Shown: positions 1-8,835, counted from the first letter of the stretch. The stretch: 54,184 nt of DNA from an uncultured Burkholderiales bacterium (GCA_903880855.1 CAIRQX010000089.1:1-54184), one strand, 5' to 3'. Notes: generated by a model from the letters alone, not told the origin. A program made the numbers and translations.

Positions 1-1
1 A

Positions 2-631
2 ACTAACACGTACCAACAACGCACCCAAACCAAGCGCTTACCCAGCTTGATGGTGGTGCTTGTTTTGCACGGCATTTTGTTATGGCTGATTCAATCAGGC
101 TTAGCGCGTCAAGCCATCACATTGACACAAGAATCGGTCGAGGCCTTGTTGTTAACCGATGCTGCCCCACCTCCACCACCCGTTGCAGCGCCTAAAACAC
201 CTCCGCCCAAAACGCCACTACCTCCTGTCATTCAACCGCCCACCACTTCGGCTACACCCGTCATCACCACACCTACTGCACCAGTTATCAGTAACGCTGC
301 ACCCGTTGCCCCGACACAAAGCTCAGCACCCCCAGCGGCATCTCCATCTATTCGCACGGGTGCCGCGATCCAACCTGGCGCGAGTTGCGCAAAGCCTGAT
401 TACCCGAGCGCTTCACGCCGCTTAGAAGAGGAAGGCACGGTGAGCTTGAAGTTTTTGATTGGCGCGGATGGTCGCGTTCTTCAAGCCGAGATAGAAAAAA
501 CTTCTGGCTTTCCACGTTTGGATGAAGCTGCTCGCAACGCTCTCTCTAAATGCCAATTTAGACCCGGCACAGTCGACGGCAAAGCGGAACAAAGTTGGGC
601 CAGCATCAAATACACCTGGCGTTTGGAATAA
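2..631 (+). CDS. tonB: TonB-family energy transducer, 5' end cut by window
   Basis: TonB couples the inner-membrane proton motive force, harnessed by ExbB-ExbD, to outer-membrane receptors. The frame is open to the left edge (codons from position 2 read TNTYQQRTQTKRLPS), so the true start lies outside the window and 209 residues remain. Visible parts are one N-terminal membrane anchor (LMVVLVLHGILLWLI), a long Pro/Thr/Ala-rich periplasm-spanning linker, and a C-terminal TonB domain of about 80 residues. That domain has the usual YP near its start (CAKPDYPSASRRLEEEGTV) and the FRPGTVDG region. It is followed at short distance by exbB and two exbD genes, the standard operon. A TTG or ATG near 47-50 could be called as a start, but both fall inside the membrane anchor, so an upstream start is preferred. 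Confidence 0.9.
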   Translation, partial: TNTYQQRTQTKRLPSLMVVLVLHGILLWLIQSGLARQAITLTQESVEALLLTDAAPPPPPVAAPKTPPPKTPLPPVIQPPTTSATPVITTPTAPVISNAAPVAPTQSSAPPAASPSIRTGAAIQPGASCAKPDYPSASRRLEEEGTVSLKFLIGADGRVLQAEIEKTSGFPRLDEAARNALSKCQFRPGTVDGKAEQSWASIKYTWRLE

Positions 632-668
632 TTGATTTTGAAATTGCAGTCTTGATTAGGAAATTTTC

Positions 669-1439
669 ATGTATTTAAATCTTTTACGCCGCTGGCTTCT
701 CTTGCTCAGCACATATCTCTTGTCGATGGGCACCTATGCAGCCGAAGAAACCTTGGACAACCCATATGGTTTGTCTGCGGTTTGGGCACAAGGTGATTGG
801 GTGGCCAAAGCCACATTACTAATTTTGGTACTGATGAGCATGGCGAGTTGGTATGTGATCTTCACCAAACTAATGGACCAAAACCGTGTCATGGGTTTCG
901 CCCAATCAGCCAATGCTTCGTTTTGGAATGCAGGCACTGTGCAGCAAGGCGCAGAAGGTTTAGATGCGGACAGCCCCTTTCGCTTTATTGCAGAAAAAGG
1001 ACTCGAGGGCGCCAGCAAACACACAGGGCTGTTGGGCGCGGTAGATTTCAACACCTGGGTCACGATGAGCATTCAGCGCGCCATGAACCATGTGCAAAGC
1101 CGCATGCAAGATGGCTTGGCCGTGTTAGCCACTGTGGGCTCTACAGCGCCGTTTGTAGGACTATTTGGAACAGTTTGGGGTATCTACAACGCGCTCGTCA
1201 AAATCGGCATGTCGGGCCAAGCCAGCATCGACAAAGTGGCAGGACCTGTAGGCGAATCTCTCATCATGACAGCCATCGGTTTGGCTGTGGCTGTACCTGC
1301 CGTACTTGGATACAACTGGTTGGTTCGCCGCAACAAGATAGCGATGGAAGAGGTGCAAGCCTTTGGCGCTGATTTGCACGCGGTGCTATTAGGCAACGGT
1401 TCAGGTACTCACTCTGCCACTGGCTCAAACAGCAAATAA
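669..1439 (+). CDS. exbB: ExbB/TolQ-family proton channel subunit
   Basis: This is the inner-membrane motor subunit that, with ExbD, energises TonB. It has 256 residues. A hydrophobic N-terminal stretch ending near TYAAEE looks like the signal-like segment of long ExbB proteins. Next come a membrane segment around LLILVLMSMASWYVIF, a cytoplasmic loop, and two C-terminal membrane segments containing the family signature GSTAPFVGLFGTVWGIY and the following GPVGESLIMTAIGLAVAVPAVLGYN (split here for clarity at residues about 195-220). It begins 37 nt after tonB and ends 2 nt before the first exbD. The assignment as ExbB rather than TolQ rests on the neighbours: tonB and two exbD, with no tolA or tolB. 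Confidence 0.92.
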   Translation: MYLNLLRRWLLLLSTYLLSMGTYAAEETLDNPYGLSAVWAQGDWVAKATLLILVLMSMASWYVIFTKLMDQNRVMGFAQSANASFWNAGTVQQGAEGLDADSPFRFIAEKGLEGASKHTGLLGAVDFNTWVTMSIQRAMNHVQSRMQDGLAVLATVGSTAPFVGLFGTVWGIYNALVKIGMSGQASIDKVAGPVGESLIMTAIGLAVAVPAVLGYNWLVRRNKIAMEEVQAFGADLHAVLLGNGSGTHSATGSNSK

Positions 1440-1441
1440 TC

Positions 1442-1864
1442 ATGGCCATGCACTTTGGACCCAGCGATGGGGATGACGAACTCTTAACCACCATCAACAC
1501 CACCCCGTTGGTGGATGTGATGTTGGTGTTGCTGATCATCTTCTTGATCACGATCCCTGTCGTCACCACCTCGGTGAAGGTCGATTTGCCGCATGAAGTG
1601 CAACAACCCCGCGAGACCAAGCCCGATAATATTGTTCTGTCTGTCAACGCACAAGGACAAGCGTTTTTGTTTGACACACCATTGCGTAACCAAGCAGAGA
1701 TGGTCAAGCAACTTCAAACTTTGGCAGACAAAAAACCGCAGCCCGAAGTGCAAATACGGGGCGACGCACAAACAGACTATGAAGCAGTTGGACGCGTCTT
1801 ATTTGTGGCACAAAGCGTGGGACTCACCAAAGTGCGCTTCGTCACCGACCCGCAAGCGAAATAA
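1442..1864 (+). CDS. exbD: ExbD-family transport protein, first copy
   Basis: ExbD is the proton-conducting partner of ExbB and has one N-terminal membrane helix and a periplasmic domain. The 140-residue protein has the conserved TM motif with the essential aspartate (TTPLVDVMLVLLIIFLITIP, D at about residue 24) and the expected C-terminal region with RGDAQTDYEAVGRVL. It starts 2 nt after exbB and is followed 3 nt later by a second exbD, so translation is probably coupled. The helix-encoding DNA is very similar to that of the downstream copy, pointing to tandem duplication or an ancient paired arrangement. TolR is the alternative, but the tonB context argues against it. Confidence 0.92.
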   Translation: MAMHFGPSDGDDELLTTINTTPLVDVMLVLLIIFLITIPVVTTSVKVDLPHEVQQPRETKPDNIVLSVNAQGQAFLFDTPLRNQAEMVKQLQTLADKKPQPEVQIRGDAQTDYEAVGRVLFVAQSVGLTKVRFVTDPQAK

Positions 1865-1867
1865 GCC

Positions 1868-2302
1868 ATGTTGCCGCAAACGCCCTTGCTTCAAACCCTC
1901 GAAGAACCCGAGGTGATGATGGACATCAACACCACGCCCTTGATTGACGTGATGTTGGTGTTGTTGATCATGCTGATCATCACCATCCCTGTGCAACTGC
2001 ATTCGATCAACCTCGATATGCCAACGGGCACCCCGCCACCCGCCATCAAAAAACCCACCATCGTGCGAATCGAAATAGACGCACGCAATGTGGTGCGCTG
2101 GAACGATAAAACTTTGGCTAACCACGCAGAGTTAGATGCGTTGTTACAAACTGCTAGCCAGCAACAACCTCAGCCTGAGGTGCATATCAAACCGCAAGGC
2201 AAAGCCAAATATGAAGCAGTCGCTGGCGTATTGGCTAGCGCACAGCGCAATGGGCTAACCAAACTCGGAATTGTGGGAAGTGAACAATTTGCTGGCTACT
2301 AG
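1868..2302 (+). CDS. exbD: ExbD-family transport protein, second copy
   Basis: This is the second ExbD of the operon, with 144 residues. It has the same membrane helix with the conserved Asp (TTPLIDVMLVLLIMLIITIP) and an ExbD periplasmic domain ending in KYEAVAGVLASAQRNGL. It lies 3 nt after the first exbD and is the last gene of the operon. Its periplasmic part differs clearly from the first copy (for example the PTGTPPPAIKKPTIV linker), so the two copies are not recent duplicates and may form a heteromeric ExbD pair. A tonB-exbB-exbD1-exbD2 layout is known in other proteobacteria. A short inverted repeat (ATCGAA-4 nt-TTCGAT, 2350-2365) overlaps the stop of the convergent regulator gene and may act as a weak shared terminator. 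Confidence 0.9.
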   Translation: MLPQTPLLQTLEEPEVMMDINTTPLIDVMLVLLIMLIITIPVQLHSINLDMPTGTPPPAIKKPTIVRIEIDARNVVRWNDKTLANHAELDALLQTASQQQPQPEVHIKPQGKAKYEAVAGVLASAQRNGLTKLGIVGSEQFAGY

Positions 2303-2356
2303 CTAGTGCAGCGCTACTTTCAATAAGTTGTGCCAGCCTTTTGCAGCGAATCGAAT

Positions 2357-3031
2357 TTATTCGATGCTCAAAATAATTTGCGCTGTTTTTTCATAGTGGT
2401 GCGTTAAGGCCGCAGATGCAGCCGACACATTACCAGCTACTACTGCATCAACCACCTGCTTGTGCTCGTCGGATTCATCGCGGCGCTTGTAGGCAGATTT
2501 CATGGCGAGTTGCCGATAGCGATAGGCTTGGTCGTACAACTGTTCGCAAAATCCCAACAACCAACGTGAACCGCAATTGGCCAACAACGCCATATGAAAC
2601 TCACGATGCAGTTTTTCCCATGCAGGGTTTTCTAAATAGTTCTCTTGGCGCAAAGAACGTGGCGTTTTAGACAAGCGGTGCAATGCCAAAACCACTTTTT
2701 CTTCCCACTCTGGCGTGCTGGCTTGCATGGCTTGGGTTAAGGCTAGGGTTTCTACCCAGACACGTGTTTTAGCCAACTCACGCAATGCTTCTTCGCTGAC
2801 TGGCGTCACCACAAAACCGCGTTGGTCCATGTGTTGCACCCAGCCTTCGGCGGCCAATCGGTTCAAAGCTTCACGGATGGGCGTGGCACCTGTGCCGTAA
2901 TGTTCACGCAGAGATTCGATGCCGAGCTTGAGTCCTGGCGTCCAAGTGCCGCTCAAGACGTCCGCCCGCAACCGTTCGTAGGTGCTGAGCGTGAGGGATG
3001 CAACGCTTTCAGGAGCGAGTTCTGTTGTCAT
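2357..3031 (-). CDS. GntR-family transcriptional regulator, FCD (FadR) subfamily
   Basis: A 224-residue regulator. Residues about 10-80 form a GntR winged helix with the typical LRADVLSGTWTPGLKLG and ATPIREALNRLAAEGWV segments. The C-terminal part is an all-helical FCD ligand domain with metal-site-like histidines (LHREFH and DEHKQVVDAV). Such proteins usually repress catabolic operons and release DNA on binding a pathway acid. It is transcribed divergently from the FAH-family gene at 3123. The intergenic region holds two ATCGAT palindromes that recur at the second divergent promoter of the island (9708-9742), so it is the likely regulator of the whole 3123-13490 block. Effector unknown. Confidence 0.88.
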   Translation of the reverse strand: MTTELAPESVASLTLSTYERLRADVLSGTWTPGLKLGIESLREHYGTGATPIREALNRLAAEGWVQHMDQRGFVVTPVSEEALRELAKTRVWVETLALTQAMQASTPEWEEKVVLALHRLSKTPRSLRQENYLENPAWEKLHREFHMALLANCGSRWLLGFCEQLYDQAYRYRQLAMKSAYKRRDESDEHKQVVDAVVAGNVSAASAALTHHYEKTAQIILSIE

Positions 3032-3045
3032 AGCGAGAGATATTA

Positions 3046-3083
3046 ATCGATAAAAATTTTAATCAGCCAAAAATATCGATATT
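3046..3083. promoter_or_regulatory. Putative GntR operator pair, site A (two ATCGAT palindromes)
   Basis: Between the divergent regulator and FAH-family genes lie ATCGAT at 3046-3051 and at 3075-3080. The second is the core of a perfect 12-bp palindrome AATATCGATATT at 3072-3083. The two cores start 29 bp apart. The same pair with the same 29-bp spacing occurs in the other divergent promoter of the island at 9708-9742. FCD-type GntR proteins bind short AT-rich palindromes as dimers, so autoregulation plus control of the catabolic genes is a natural reading. Binding is inferred. Confidence 0.65.
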
Positions 3084-3122
3084 ATTCAGCCCAACATTCA
3101 CACCATCTATGAAGGAAGCACC

Positions 3123-3995
3123 ATGCGTTTTTTGAGCTTTGAGGCCCATGGCCAAGCGGGTATTGGTTGGGTCAAGGATATCCACGCCACTGATTTCGTA
3201 AACCTGACACTCGCAGCACCCGAATTGCCTCGCAATCTCAAAGACTTGATTTGCACCCCTGGCGGTTTAGCCGCTGCTAACGCCGCAGCACTTAAAGCGC
3301 CAGCCAGTGCAGTGCAGGCCATGGCAAGTGTGACCATGCTGCCCCTCATTCCGAATCCCGGAAAAATCGTTTGCATGGGATTGAACTACGCCGACCATGC
3401 CAAAGAAGGCGGTAACGCGCGCCCCGAGTACCCCAGTTTTTTCTTGCGTGGTAACTCGTCGATGGTGGGACACAACCAAGCGATCGTCCGCCCCAAAGCG
3501 TCTACCCAACTAGACTACGAAGCGGAGTTGGCGGTCATCATTGGCAAACAGGCCAGACACTTGTCAGCGGAAAACGCCCTCGATTGCATCGCTGGGTATT
3601 CCTGTTTCAACGATGGAAGCATCCGTAACTACCAACGCAAATCGTCGCAATGGACGATTGGTAAAAACTTTGATGCTACGGGTCCGTTTGGCCCATGCTT
3701 AGTCACACCAGACGAGCTGCCACCAGGTGCAGCAGGCCTTCGTATCCAATCGCGTTTGAATGGCAAAGTCATGCAAGACGCCAACACAGATGTGTTTTTG
3801 TGGAATGTGGTCGAAGCCTTGCGCATCATCACCGAGTGCATGACCTTGGAGCCAGGCGATGTCATCATCACCGGTACACCTGCAGGTGTGGGCTATGCGC
3901 GTACGCCCCCCGTGTGGATGGCGCCTGGCGATATCTGTGAAATCGAAGTCGAAGGCGTGGGCATTTTGTCTAATCCAATCGTTGACGAGCGATGA
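3123..3995 (+). CDS. Fumarylacetoacetate hydrolase (FAH) family protein
   Basis: A 290-residue FAH-fold enzyme. These Mg-dependent enzymes cleave C-C bonds of acylpyruvates or isomerise/decarboxylate ring-cleavage products. Diagnostic parts are IVCMGLNYADHAKEGG (about residue 80), the metal-binding acidic stretch LDYEAELAVIIG (about 130), NDGSIRNYQRKSSQWTIGKN, and the C-terminal GDVIITGTPAGVGYAR. It is the first gene after the regulator's divergent promoter and probably starts an operon reaching the molybdenum hydroxylase and amidohydrolase genes. A 5-carboxymethyl-2-hydroxymuconate isomerase/decarboxylase-type or acylpyruvase role in a downstream step of the aromatic pathway is plausible. 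The exact substrate cannot be read from sequence. Confidence 0.85.
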   Translation: MRFLSFEAHGQAGIGWVKDIHATDFVNLTLAAPELPRNLKDLICTPGGLAAANAAALKAPASAVQAMASVTMLPLIPNPGKIVCMGLNYADHAKEGGNARPEYPSFFLRGNSSMVGHNQAIVRPKASTQLDYEAELAVIIGKQARHLSAENALDCIAGYSCFNDGSIRNYQRKSSQWTIGKNFDATGPFGPCLVTPDELPPGAAGLRIQSRLNGKVMQDANTDVFLWNVVEALRIITECMTLEPGDVIITGTPAGVGYARTPPVWMAPGDICEIEVEGVGILSNPIVDER

Positions 3996-4058
3996 AACCA
4001 TTCGCAAAGCCAAACTTATAAATAATCACCGCCAAAGACATTCACATAGGAGACAAGC

Positions 4059-4514
4059 TTGATTCAATTCAAACTTAATGGACAGACAGTAAAAAGTAAC
4101 GTAGCCAACAACACCAGTTTGCTCAATGTTTTGGCAAACGATCTACAGGTCAATGGAACCAAGTACGGTTGCGGCAAAGCACAGTGCGGAGCGTGTTTGG
4201 TCTTGGTCGACGGCAACCCCGTCAAGTCCTGCGTGTCCCCCGTGTCTTCTGTAGCGGGGCGTTCCGTCACCACCTTGGCGGGCTTAAAAGAAGGCGACAA
4301 GCCTAGCCGCTTGCAACAGGCTTTTATTGACGAGCAAGCCGCGCAATGCGGTTACTGCACGTCTGGAATGATCATTCAAGCCCAAGCGTTGTTAGACCGT
4401 AATCCCAAACCCACCGATTCAGATGTTCGCGCAGCTCTTGATGGCAATCTGTGCCGGTGTGGCGCCCACAACCGTATCGTGCGTGCCGTGTTACGCGCTG
4501 CGAAGGAGGCTTGA
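4059..4514 (+). CDS. (2Fe-2S)-binding small subunit of molybdenum hydroxylase (IorA-like)
   Basis: The 151-residue electron-transfer subunit of a xanthine-oxidase-family hydroxylase. The N-terminal plant-type ferredoxin domain has CGKAQCGACLVLVDG and a later Cys (KSCVSP) for one cluster. The C-terminal helical domain has CGYCTSGMI and the NLCRCGAHNRIVRAV motif for the second. The start is a TTG, supported by AGGAG at 4048-4052 six bases upstream and by the alignment-like beginning IQFKLNGQ. It lies two bases upstream of the large subunit. A two-subunit layout without an FAD subunit matches isoquinoline 1-oxidoreductase or the periplasmic aldehyde dehydrogenase type. Confidence 0.9.
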   Translation: MIQFKLNGQTVKSNVANNTSLLNVLANDLQVNGTKYGCGKAQCGACLVLVDGNPVKSCVSPVSSVAGRSVTTLAGLKEGDKPSRLQQAFIDEQAAQCGYCTSGMIIQAQALLDRNPKPTDSDVRAALDGNLCRCGAHNRIVRAVLRAAKEA

Positions 4515-4516
4515 AT

Positions 4517-6754
4517 ATGACAACACAACTAACTACCAGCCGTCGCGGATTTCTAAAAACTAGCGGTTATCTGTCGTTGGCATTTGCCATTCCACTCGAT
4601 ACCGCACTTTCGCAAGCCACCAACGCCAAGCCTCGCTTGCCTGGCGATTTAAACACCCACCGCAAACTCAGCGCATGGTTGCGCATCAACGCCAACCAAA
4701 CCGTGACATTGCTGGTCGGTAAAGTGGAGCTAGGCCAAGGCATCTTGACGGCAGTCTCACAAGTCTGCGCTGACGAACTAGACATTGATATGGCACGTAT
4801 CCAGATCATCTCTGGCGACACCGCTTTAGTGCCCAACGAAGGCGTGACAGCTGGCTCTTTCTCGATGCCCAATTGCGCCACCGCTGTGCAATACGCTAGC
4901 GCAGAAGTGCGCGCAATTTTGTTGGACTTAGCCGCCACCAAACTTAACCAACCGCTTGCAAACTTGAGCGTGCAAGACGGCAAGATAACCGCCACCAATA
5001 GCAGCAGCGTTTCTTATTGGGATTTGGTGTTGGGCGAAGCACTCGAACGTGAAGCGACTGGACTGGTCAAACTCAAACCTGCCAACCAAACCCGTTACAC
5101 AGGCAAATCTGTCCATCGCTTAGACCTCAACCCCAAGATACTGGGCGAGTCAAAGTTTTTGCAAGAGTACCGCCCCACTGGCATGTTGTTTGGCCACTTG
5201 GTAAGGCCACCCACTTATGCTGCCAGTTTGGTCTCGGTCAACACGGCATCGGTTCAAAAAATGCCAGGTGTCGTCAAAGTGGTTCGCAATGGCAGTTTCT
5301 TAGGCGTGATCGCCCAACGCGAAGAACAAGCCCTTGCTGCGGCTAATGCCTTGGCCGCCAAAGCCAAATGGAAGATAGAGAAAAAACTGCCAACCCACGA
5401 GGGTATTTTTGATTGGTTACGCAATACCAAACCGACCAACATCATTCCTACCAAAAAACAGGCACGTGTTGGCGGCGAGTCCGCAGTCAAAACTATAGAG
5501 GCAACCTACTACCGTCCTTTCCATATGCATGCCTCCATCGGCACTTCAGCAGCTGTTGCCAAGATGGGCGCAGACGGTGTGATGTTGATCCAAACACACA
5601 GCCAGTCTGTGTTTGAAACCAGCGTGGCGATTGCCAAAATGCTCGGCATGGACCCCAGCAAAGTGCGTTGCCAACACATGCAAGGCGCAGGTTGCTATGG
5701 GCACAACCTGGCCGACGATGCTGCCGCTGATGCGGCGCTGTTGGCGATAACAGTGCCAGGGCGAAGTGTGCGTCTGCAATACACCCGCGAGCAAGAACAC
5801 AAGTGGGAGCCTTACGGCTCTGCCATGGTGATCAACACCAAAGCAGGTGTTGACGCCAATGGCAATGTGCTCGACTGGGACTTGCAACTGTGGTCGACCT
5901 CGCACGGTACACGCCCCAATGGTGAACCAGGAAATTTGATTTCCTCGCATTACTTGGAAAAACCGTTCACACAACCCACGCCTGTCAACGCGGGCGGGCC
6001 CAACTTCGCAGCAGACCGCAATGCAATCGCGCTCTATGAATTCCCGGGCCACAACGTACTGACCCACTTCATTACCGAGATGCCGGTGCGCGTCTCATCG
6101 ACGCGAGGCTTAGGGGCTTACGCCAATGTGTTTGCGATTGAGTCATTCATGGACGAGTTGGCGTTAGCTGCCAATGTCGACCCACTGGTTTACCGATTGC
6201 GCTTTTTGAAAGACCCGCGCGCCCGTGACACTTTGCAAAAAGTTGCCGATGCGTTTGGCTGGAACACGTGGAAAAAAACCGCCAACCGTGGCAAAGGCAT
6301 TGGCTTTGCACGCTACAAAAACATTGCAGGCTATTGCGCCGTGGCGATGGAAGTCGAGGTCAATCCCAAGAACGGCCGTATTCGCGTCTTGCGAGCAGTT
6401 GCTTCTTCAGAAGTAGGTCGCATTGTGAATCCCGATGGCGTGAGCAACCAGATCGAAGGTGGCTTGATCCAGTCAATAAGCTGGACGCTCAAGGAAGAGG
6501 TGAAGTTCGACGACACACAGATCTTGTCGACCGATTGGAGTAGTTACCCCATCCTGACCTTCTCGGAAATACCGCCTGTAGAGGTTGTGTTAATTGACCG
6601 CCCCGACATGCCTTTCCTAGGTATGGGCGAAGCATCGCAAGGCCCAAGTTGTGGAGCATTGGCGAATGCCGTATGCGACGCCACTGGCGTACGCTTACGC
6701 CGACTGCCCTTCACACCAGAGCGGGTCAAAGCCGCAATGACAGCAAAAACTTAA
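4517..6754 (+). CDS. Molybdopterin-binding large subunit, Tat-exported (IorB-like hydroxylase)
   Basis: The 745-residue catalytic subunit of a molybdenum hydroxylase in the isoquinoline 1-oxidoreductase beta / aldehyde dehydrogenase group. The ATG at 4517 is chosen because AAGGAGG (4503-4509) precedes it and because it leaves a clean twin-arginine signal (TSRRGFLKTSG, then a hydrophobic stretch). Motifs include KVELGQGILTAVSQ and MQGAGCYGHN around the cofactor and GMGEASQGPSCGALANAV near the C-terminus, whose Glu is the expected catalytic base. No cytochrome c domain or CxxCH is present, so an external electron acceptor is needed. The enzyme would hydroxylate a heteroaromatic ring or oxidise an aldehyde in the periplasm. 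The substrate is unknown. Confidence 0.9.
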   Translation: MTTQLTTSRRGFLKTSGYLSLAFAIPLDTALSQATNAKPRLPGDLNTHRKLSAWLRINANQTVTLLVGKVELGQGILTAVSQVCADELDIDMARIQIISGDTALVPNEGVTAGSFSMPNCATAVQYASAEVRAILLDLAATKLNQPLANLSVQDGKITATNSSSVSYWDLVLGEALEREATGLVKLKPANQTRYTGKSVHRLDLNPKILGESKFLQEYRPTGMLFGHLVRPPTYAASLVSVNTASVQKMPGVVKVVRNGSFLGVIAQREEQALAAANALAAKAKWKIEKKLPTHEGIFDWLRNTKPTNIIPTKKQARVGGESAVKTIEATYYRPFHMHASIGTSAAVAKMGADGVMLIQTHSQSVFETSVAIAKMLGMDPSKVRCQHMQGAGCYGHNLADDAAADAALLAITVPGRSVRLQYTREQEHKWEPYGSAMVINTKAGVDANGNVLDWDLQLWSTSHGTRPNGEPGNLISSHYLEKPFTQPTPVNAGGPNFAADRNAIALYEFPGHNVLTHFITEMPVRVSSTRGLGAYANVFAIESFMDELALAANVDPLVYRLRFLKDPRARDTLQKVADAFGWNTWKKTANRGKGIGFARYKNIAGYCAVAMEVEVNPKNGRIRVLRAVASSEVGRIVNPDGVSNQIEGGLIQSISWTLKEEVKFDDTQILSTDWSSYPILTFSEIPPVEVVLIDRPDMPFLGMGEASQGPSCGALANAVCDATGVRLRRLPFTPERVKAAMTAKT

Positions 6755-6766
6755 AAGGAGACCTCC

Positions 6767-7831
6767 ATGACTCATGCGAACACATCCACCACGTGTTTTG
6801 ATTGCCTTCCCCGTCGCGGATTTTTGACGGGACTGCTGGCAACAGGCGCAGCGGCCGTGTTGCCTTCTTGCGCTGTGACTAAACCAATCAATGCGTCGCC
6901 TCTTGAAGCCAAACGTGACTTAGTCGACGTGCACCACCATGTATGGGCGCCAGCGTATTTAAAGGAACTCGAAGCCCGCAAACTGGCCGAGCCCCCCGCC
7001 CGCAATTGGTCACTCAACAAAACCTTGGACGATATGGCGCAAGCAGGTGTGACTTACTCGATCACGTCGCCCACCACACCCGCCGCGAGTTTTGGCGATG
7101 CGGAGACTATGCGGCGCATGGCACGGATCAGCAATGAATACGGAGCGCAACTTGCGCGTGACTATCCCAAACAGTTTGGTTTCTTTGCCACCTTACCTAT
7201 GCTCGATGTAGACGGTGCCTTGAAAGAAATTGCCTACAGCTGCGACGTGCTCAAGGCCCAAGGCATAGCCATGCTGACCAGTTATGACGGCAAGTGGCTT
7301 GGCGACGCTTCATTTGCGCCAATCATGGATGAGATCAACCGCCGCAAGTTGATCGTCTATACCCATCCGTCCAATCCGAAGTGCTGCAACAACTTGCAAG
7401 ACGGCGTGCCTGGTTCAACCATCGAGTTTGCAACTGACACCACACGCACAATCACCAGCATTTTGTTCAGCGGCACGGCGACGCGGTGCAAAGACATCAA
7501 GTTCATCTTCTCGCATGCGGGCGGCACCATGCCATTCTTGGTGGAACGCCTCACCATGCTGCCTAAGTTGAATGCGAACTTTGGCAAAGTTTTGCCGAGC
7601 GATCAGGTCATCCCAACTTTGCGCCGTTTTTATTACGACACCGCACAGGCTTCGCATCCGGGTGCGTTGCTGTCTCTGTTGAACTTGGTCGACATTAGTC
7701 AGGTCGTGTTTGGAACCGATTTCCCTTATCGCACCTCACTAGACCACGTCAAAGGCCTCATGGGCATGGGCTTTAGCTTGGAAGATTTGACTGCGATTGA
7801 AAGCCGCAATGCGCGGCGCATGCTGTCTTAA
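6767..7831 (+). CDS. Amidohydrolase_2 family protein with Tat (possibly lipoprotein) signal
   Basis: A 354-residue TIM-barrel metal enzyme of the ACMSD / decarboxylase branch of the amidohydrolase superfamily. Metal ligands appear as VDVHHHVW (about residue 50), VYTHPSNP, FSHAGG and GTDFPYRTS. The N-terminus carries PRRGFLTGLLATGAAAVLPS followed by Cys, which is a twin-arginine signal ending in a lipobox-like LPSC, so it may be a Tat-exported lipoprotein. AAGGAG lies just upstream of the ATG. It follows the molybdenum hydroxylase by 12 nt, and both are predicted to be exported, so the two probably act in sequence in the periplasm. Hydrolysis or decarboxylation of a hydroxylated aromatic acid is the likely chemistry. 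Confidence 0.85.
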   Translation: MTHANTSTTCFDCLPRRGFLTGLLATGAAAVLPSCAVTKPINASPLEAKRDLVDVHHHVWAPAYLKELEARKLAEPPARNWSLNKTLDDMAQAGVTYSITSPTTPAASFGDAETMRRMARISNEYGAQLARDYPKQFGFFATLPMLDVDGALKEIAYSCDVLKAQGIAMLTSYDGKWLGDASFAPIMDEINRRKLIVYTHPSNPKCCNNLQDGVPGSTIEFATDTTRTITSILFSGTATRCKDIKFIFSHAGGTMPFLVERLTMLPKLNANFGKVLPSDQVIPTLRRFYYDTAQASHPGALLSLLNLVDISQVVFGTDFPYRTSLDHVKGLMGMGFSLEDLTAIESRNARRMLS

Positions 7832-7834
7832 AGC

Positions 7835-8818
7835 TTAATCCGCCTTAGCCCCAGAACTCTTCACCACAGCAGCCCACTTAGGCACTTCTGTTTTTAAGAA
7901 GTTCCCGAATTCTGTGGTGCTGTTGCGATTGCTAGACATTCCTAGTAGGGCAAACTTTTCTACGATCTCGACAGATTCCATCGCGCGGTTGAGCGCTACA
8001 TTGAGCTTTTCAATGACCGCTGGTGGCGTACCGATGGGAGCGAAAAAGCCAAACCAGGTGTAGTCGTCAAACTCTTTGTAACCAAACTCGGTAATGGACG
8101 GTACATCGGGCAACAAGGGCGAGCGGGTGGCGCTGGTCACGGCCAACGCTTTCAACTTACCGGCTTTGATCATGGGCACCGCTGGGGGCATAGAAGTGGT
8201 TGCAATTTGCGTATGGCCTGCCACCACCGCATTGATAGCGGCTGCAGGTTGGTAAGGCACGTGGACGATGTCTACCTTCGCAGCCGACTTCAATCGTTCC
8301 ATAGACAAATGGGTGGTGGTTCCAATGCCCGACGACGCATAACTAAAGGGCGACTTCTTGGCAGCTTCTACCAATTGCGGCAAGGTATTCACAGGAACGC
8401 TGGGGTTCACCGTGAATATGTTGGGTGTTTTGGGGCCTAAGGCCACAGGCATGAAATCTTTTAGGGCGTCGTAGCCGGCATCGGCATACAAGGATGGGTT
8501 GACTGCATATGCAACGCTATGGACCAAGATGGTGTAGCCATCAGGGGCAGCACGTTTGACTTGGGTGGTGGCGATATTGCCACCCGCCCCACCTTTGTTC
8601 TCCACGATGAAATTGCCACCTGTAATTTCAGACAACTTTTGCGTGAGTGAGCGCGCGACGATGTCAGTCGAAGCACCAGGCGCAAAAGCCACCAAGAGGG
8701 TAACGGGCTTGGCTTTGGGCCAATCGCTTTGGGCGGATGCGTTGACACACAAGAACGCAGTCAAGGCTGCCGTAGCGAGGGCTTTGAATGCGGGTAGTAA
8801 GGGATGCGTGATTTTCAT
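7835..8818 (-). CDS. Bug-family (TctC-type) solute-binding protein
   Basis: A 327-residue periplasmic binding protein of the tripartite tricarboxylate transporter / Bug family, which captures carboxylates and aromatic acids. The ATG at 8818 is chosen over an in-frame ATG at 8854 because CAGGAGAC lies six bases upstream and it yields a proper signal peptide ending ASAQSDWP. Family landmarks are VTLLVAFAPGASTDIVAR, VENKGGAGGNIATTQV and DGYTILVHS. It is the second gene of a minus-strand pair, 17 nt behind the intradiol dioxygenase. No TctA or TctB membrane subunits occur in the window, the usual situation for the many orphan Bug proteins of this order. Confidence 0.9.
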   Translation of the reverse strand: MKITHPLLPAFKALATAALTAFLCVNASAQSDWPKAKPVTLLVAFAPGASTDIVARSLTQKLSEITGGNFIVENKGGAGGNIATTQVKRAAPDGYTILVHSVAYAVNPSLYADAGYDALKDFMPVALGPKTPNIFTVNPSVPVNTLPQLVEAAKKSPFSYASSGIGTTTHLSMERLKSAAKVDIVHVPYQPAAAINAVVAGHTQIATTSMPPAVPMIKAGKLKALAVTSATRSPLLPDVPSITEFGYKEFDDYTWFGFFAPIGTPPAVIEKLNVALNRAMESVEIVEKFALLGMSSNRNSTTEFGNFLKTEVPKWAAVVKSSGAKAD

Positions 8819-8835
8819 AACTGTCTCCTGTTTAT

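Noticed and set aside
5546-6067. 173-codon antisense frame in the Mo-hydroxylase gene
   Set aside because: Shadow of a strongly supported coding frame; no motif.
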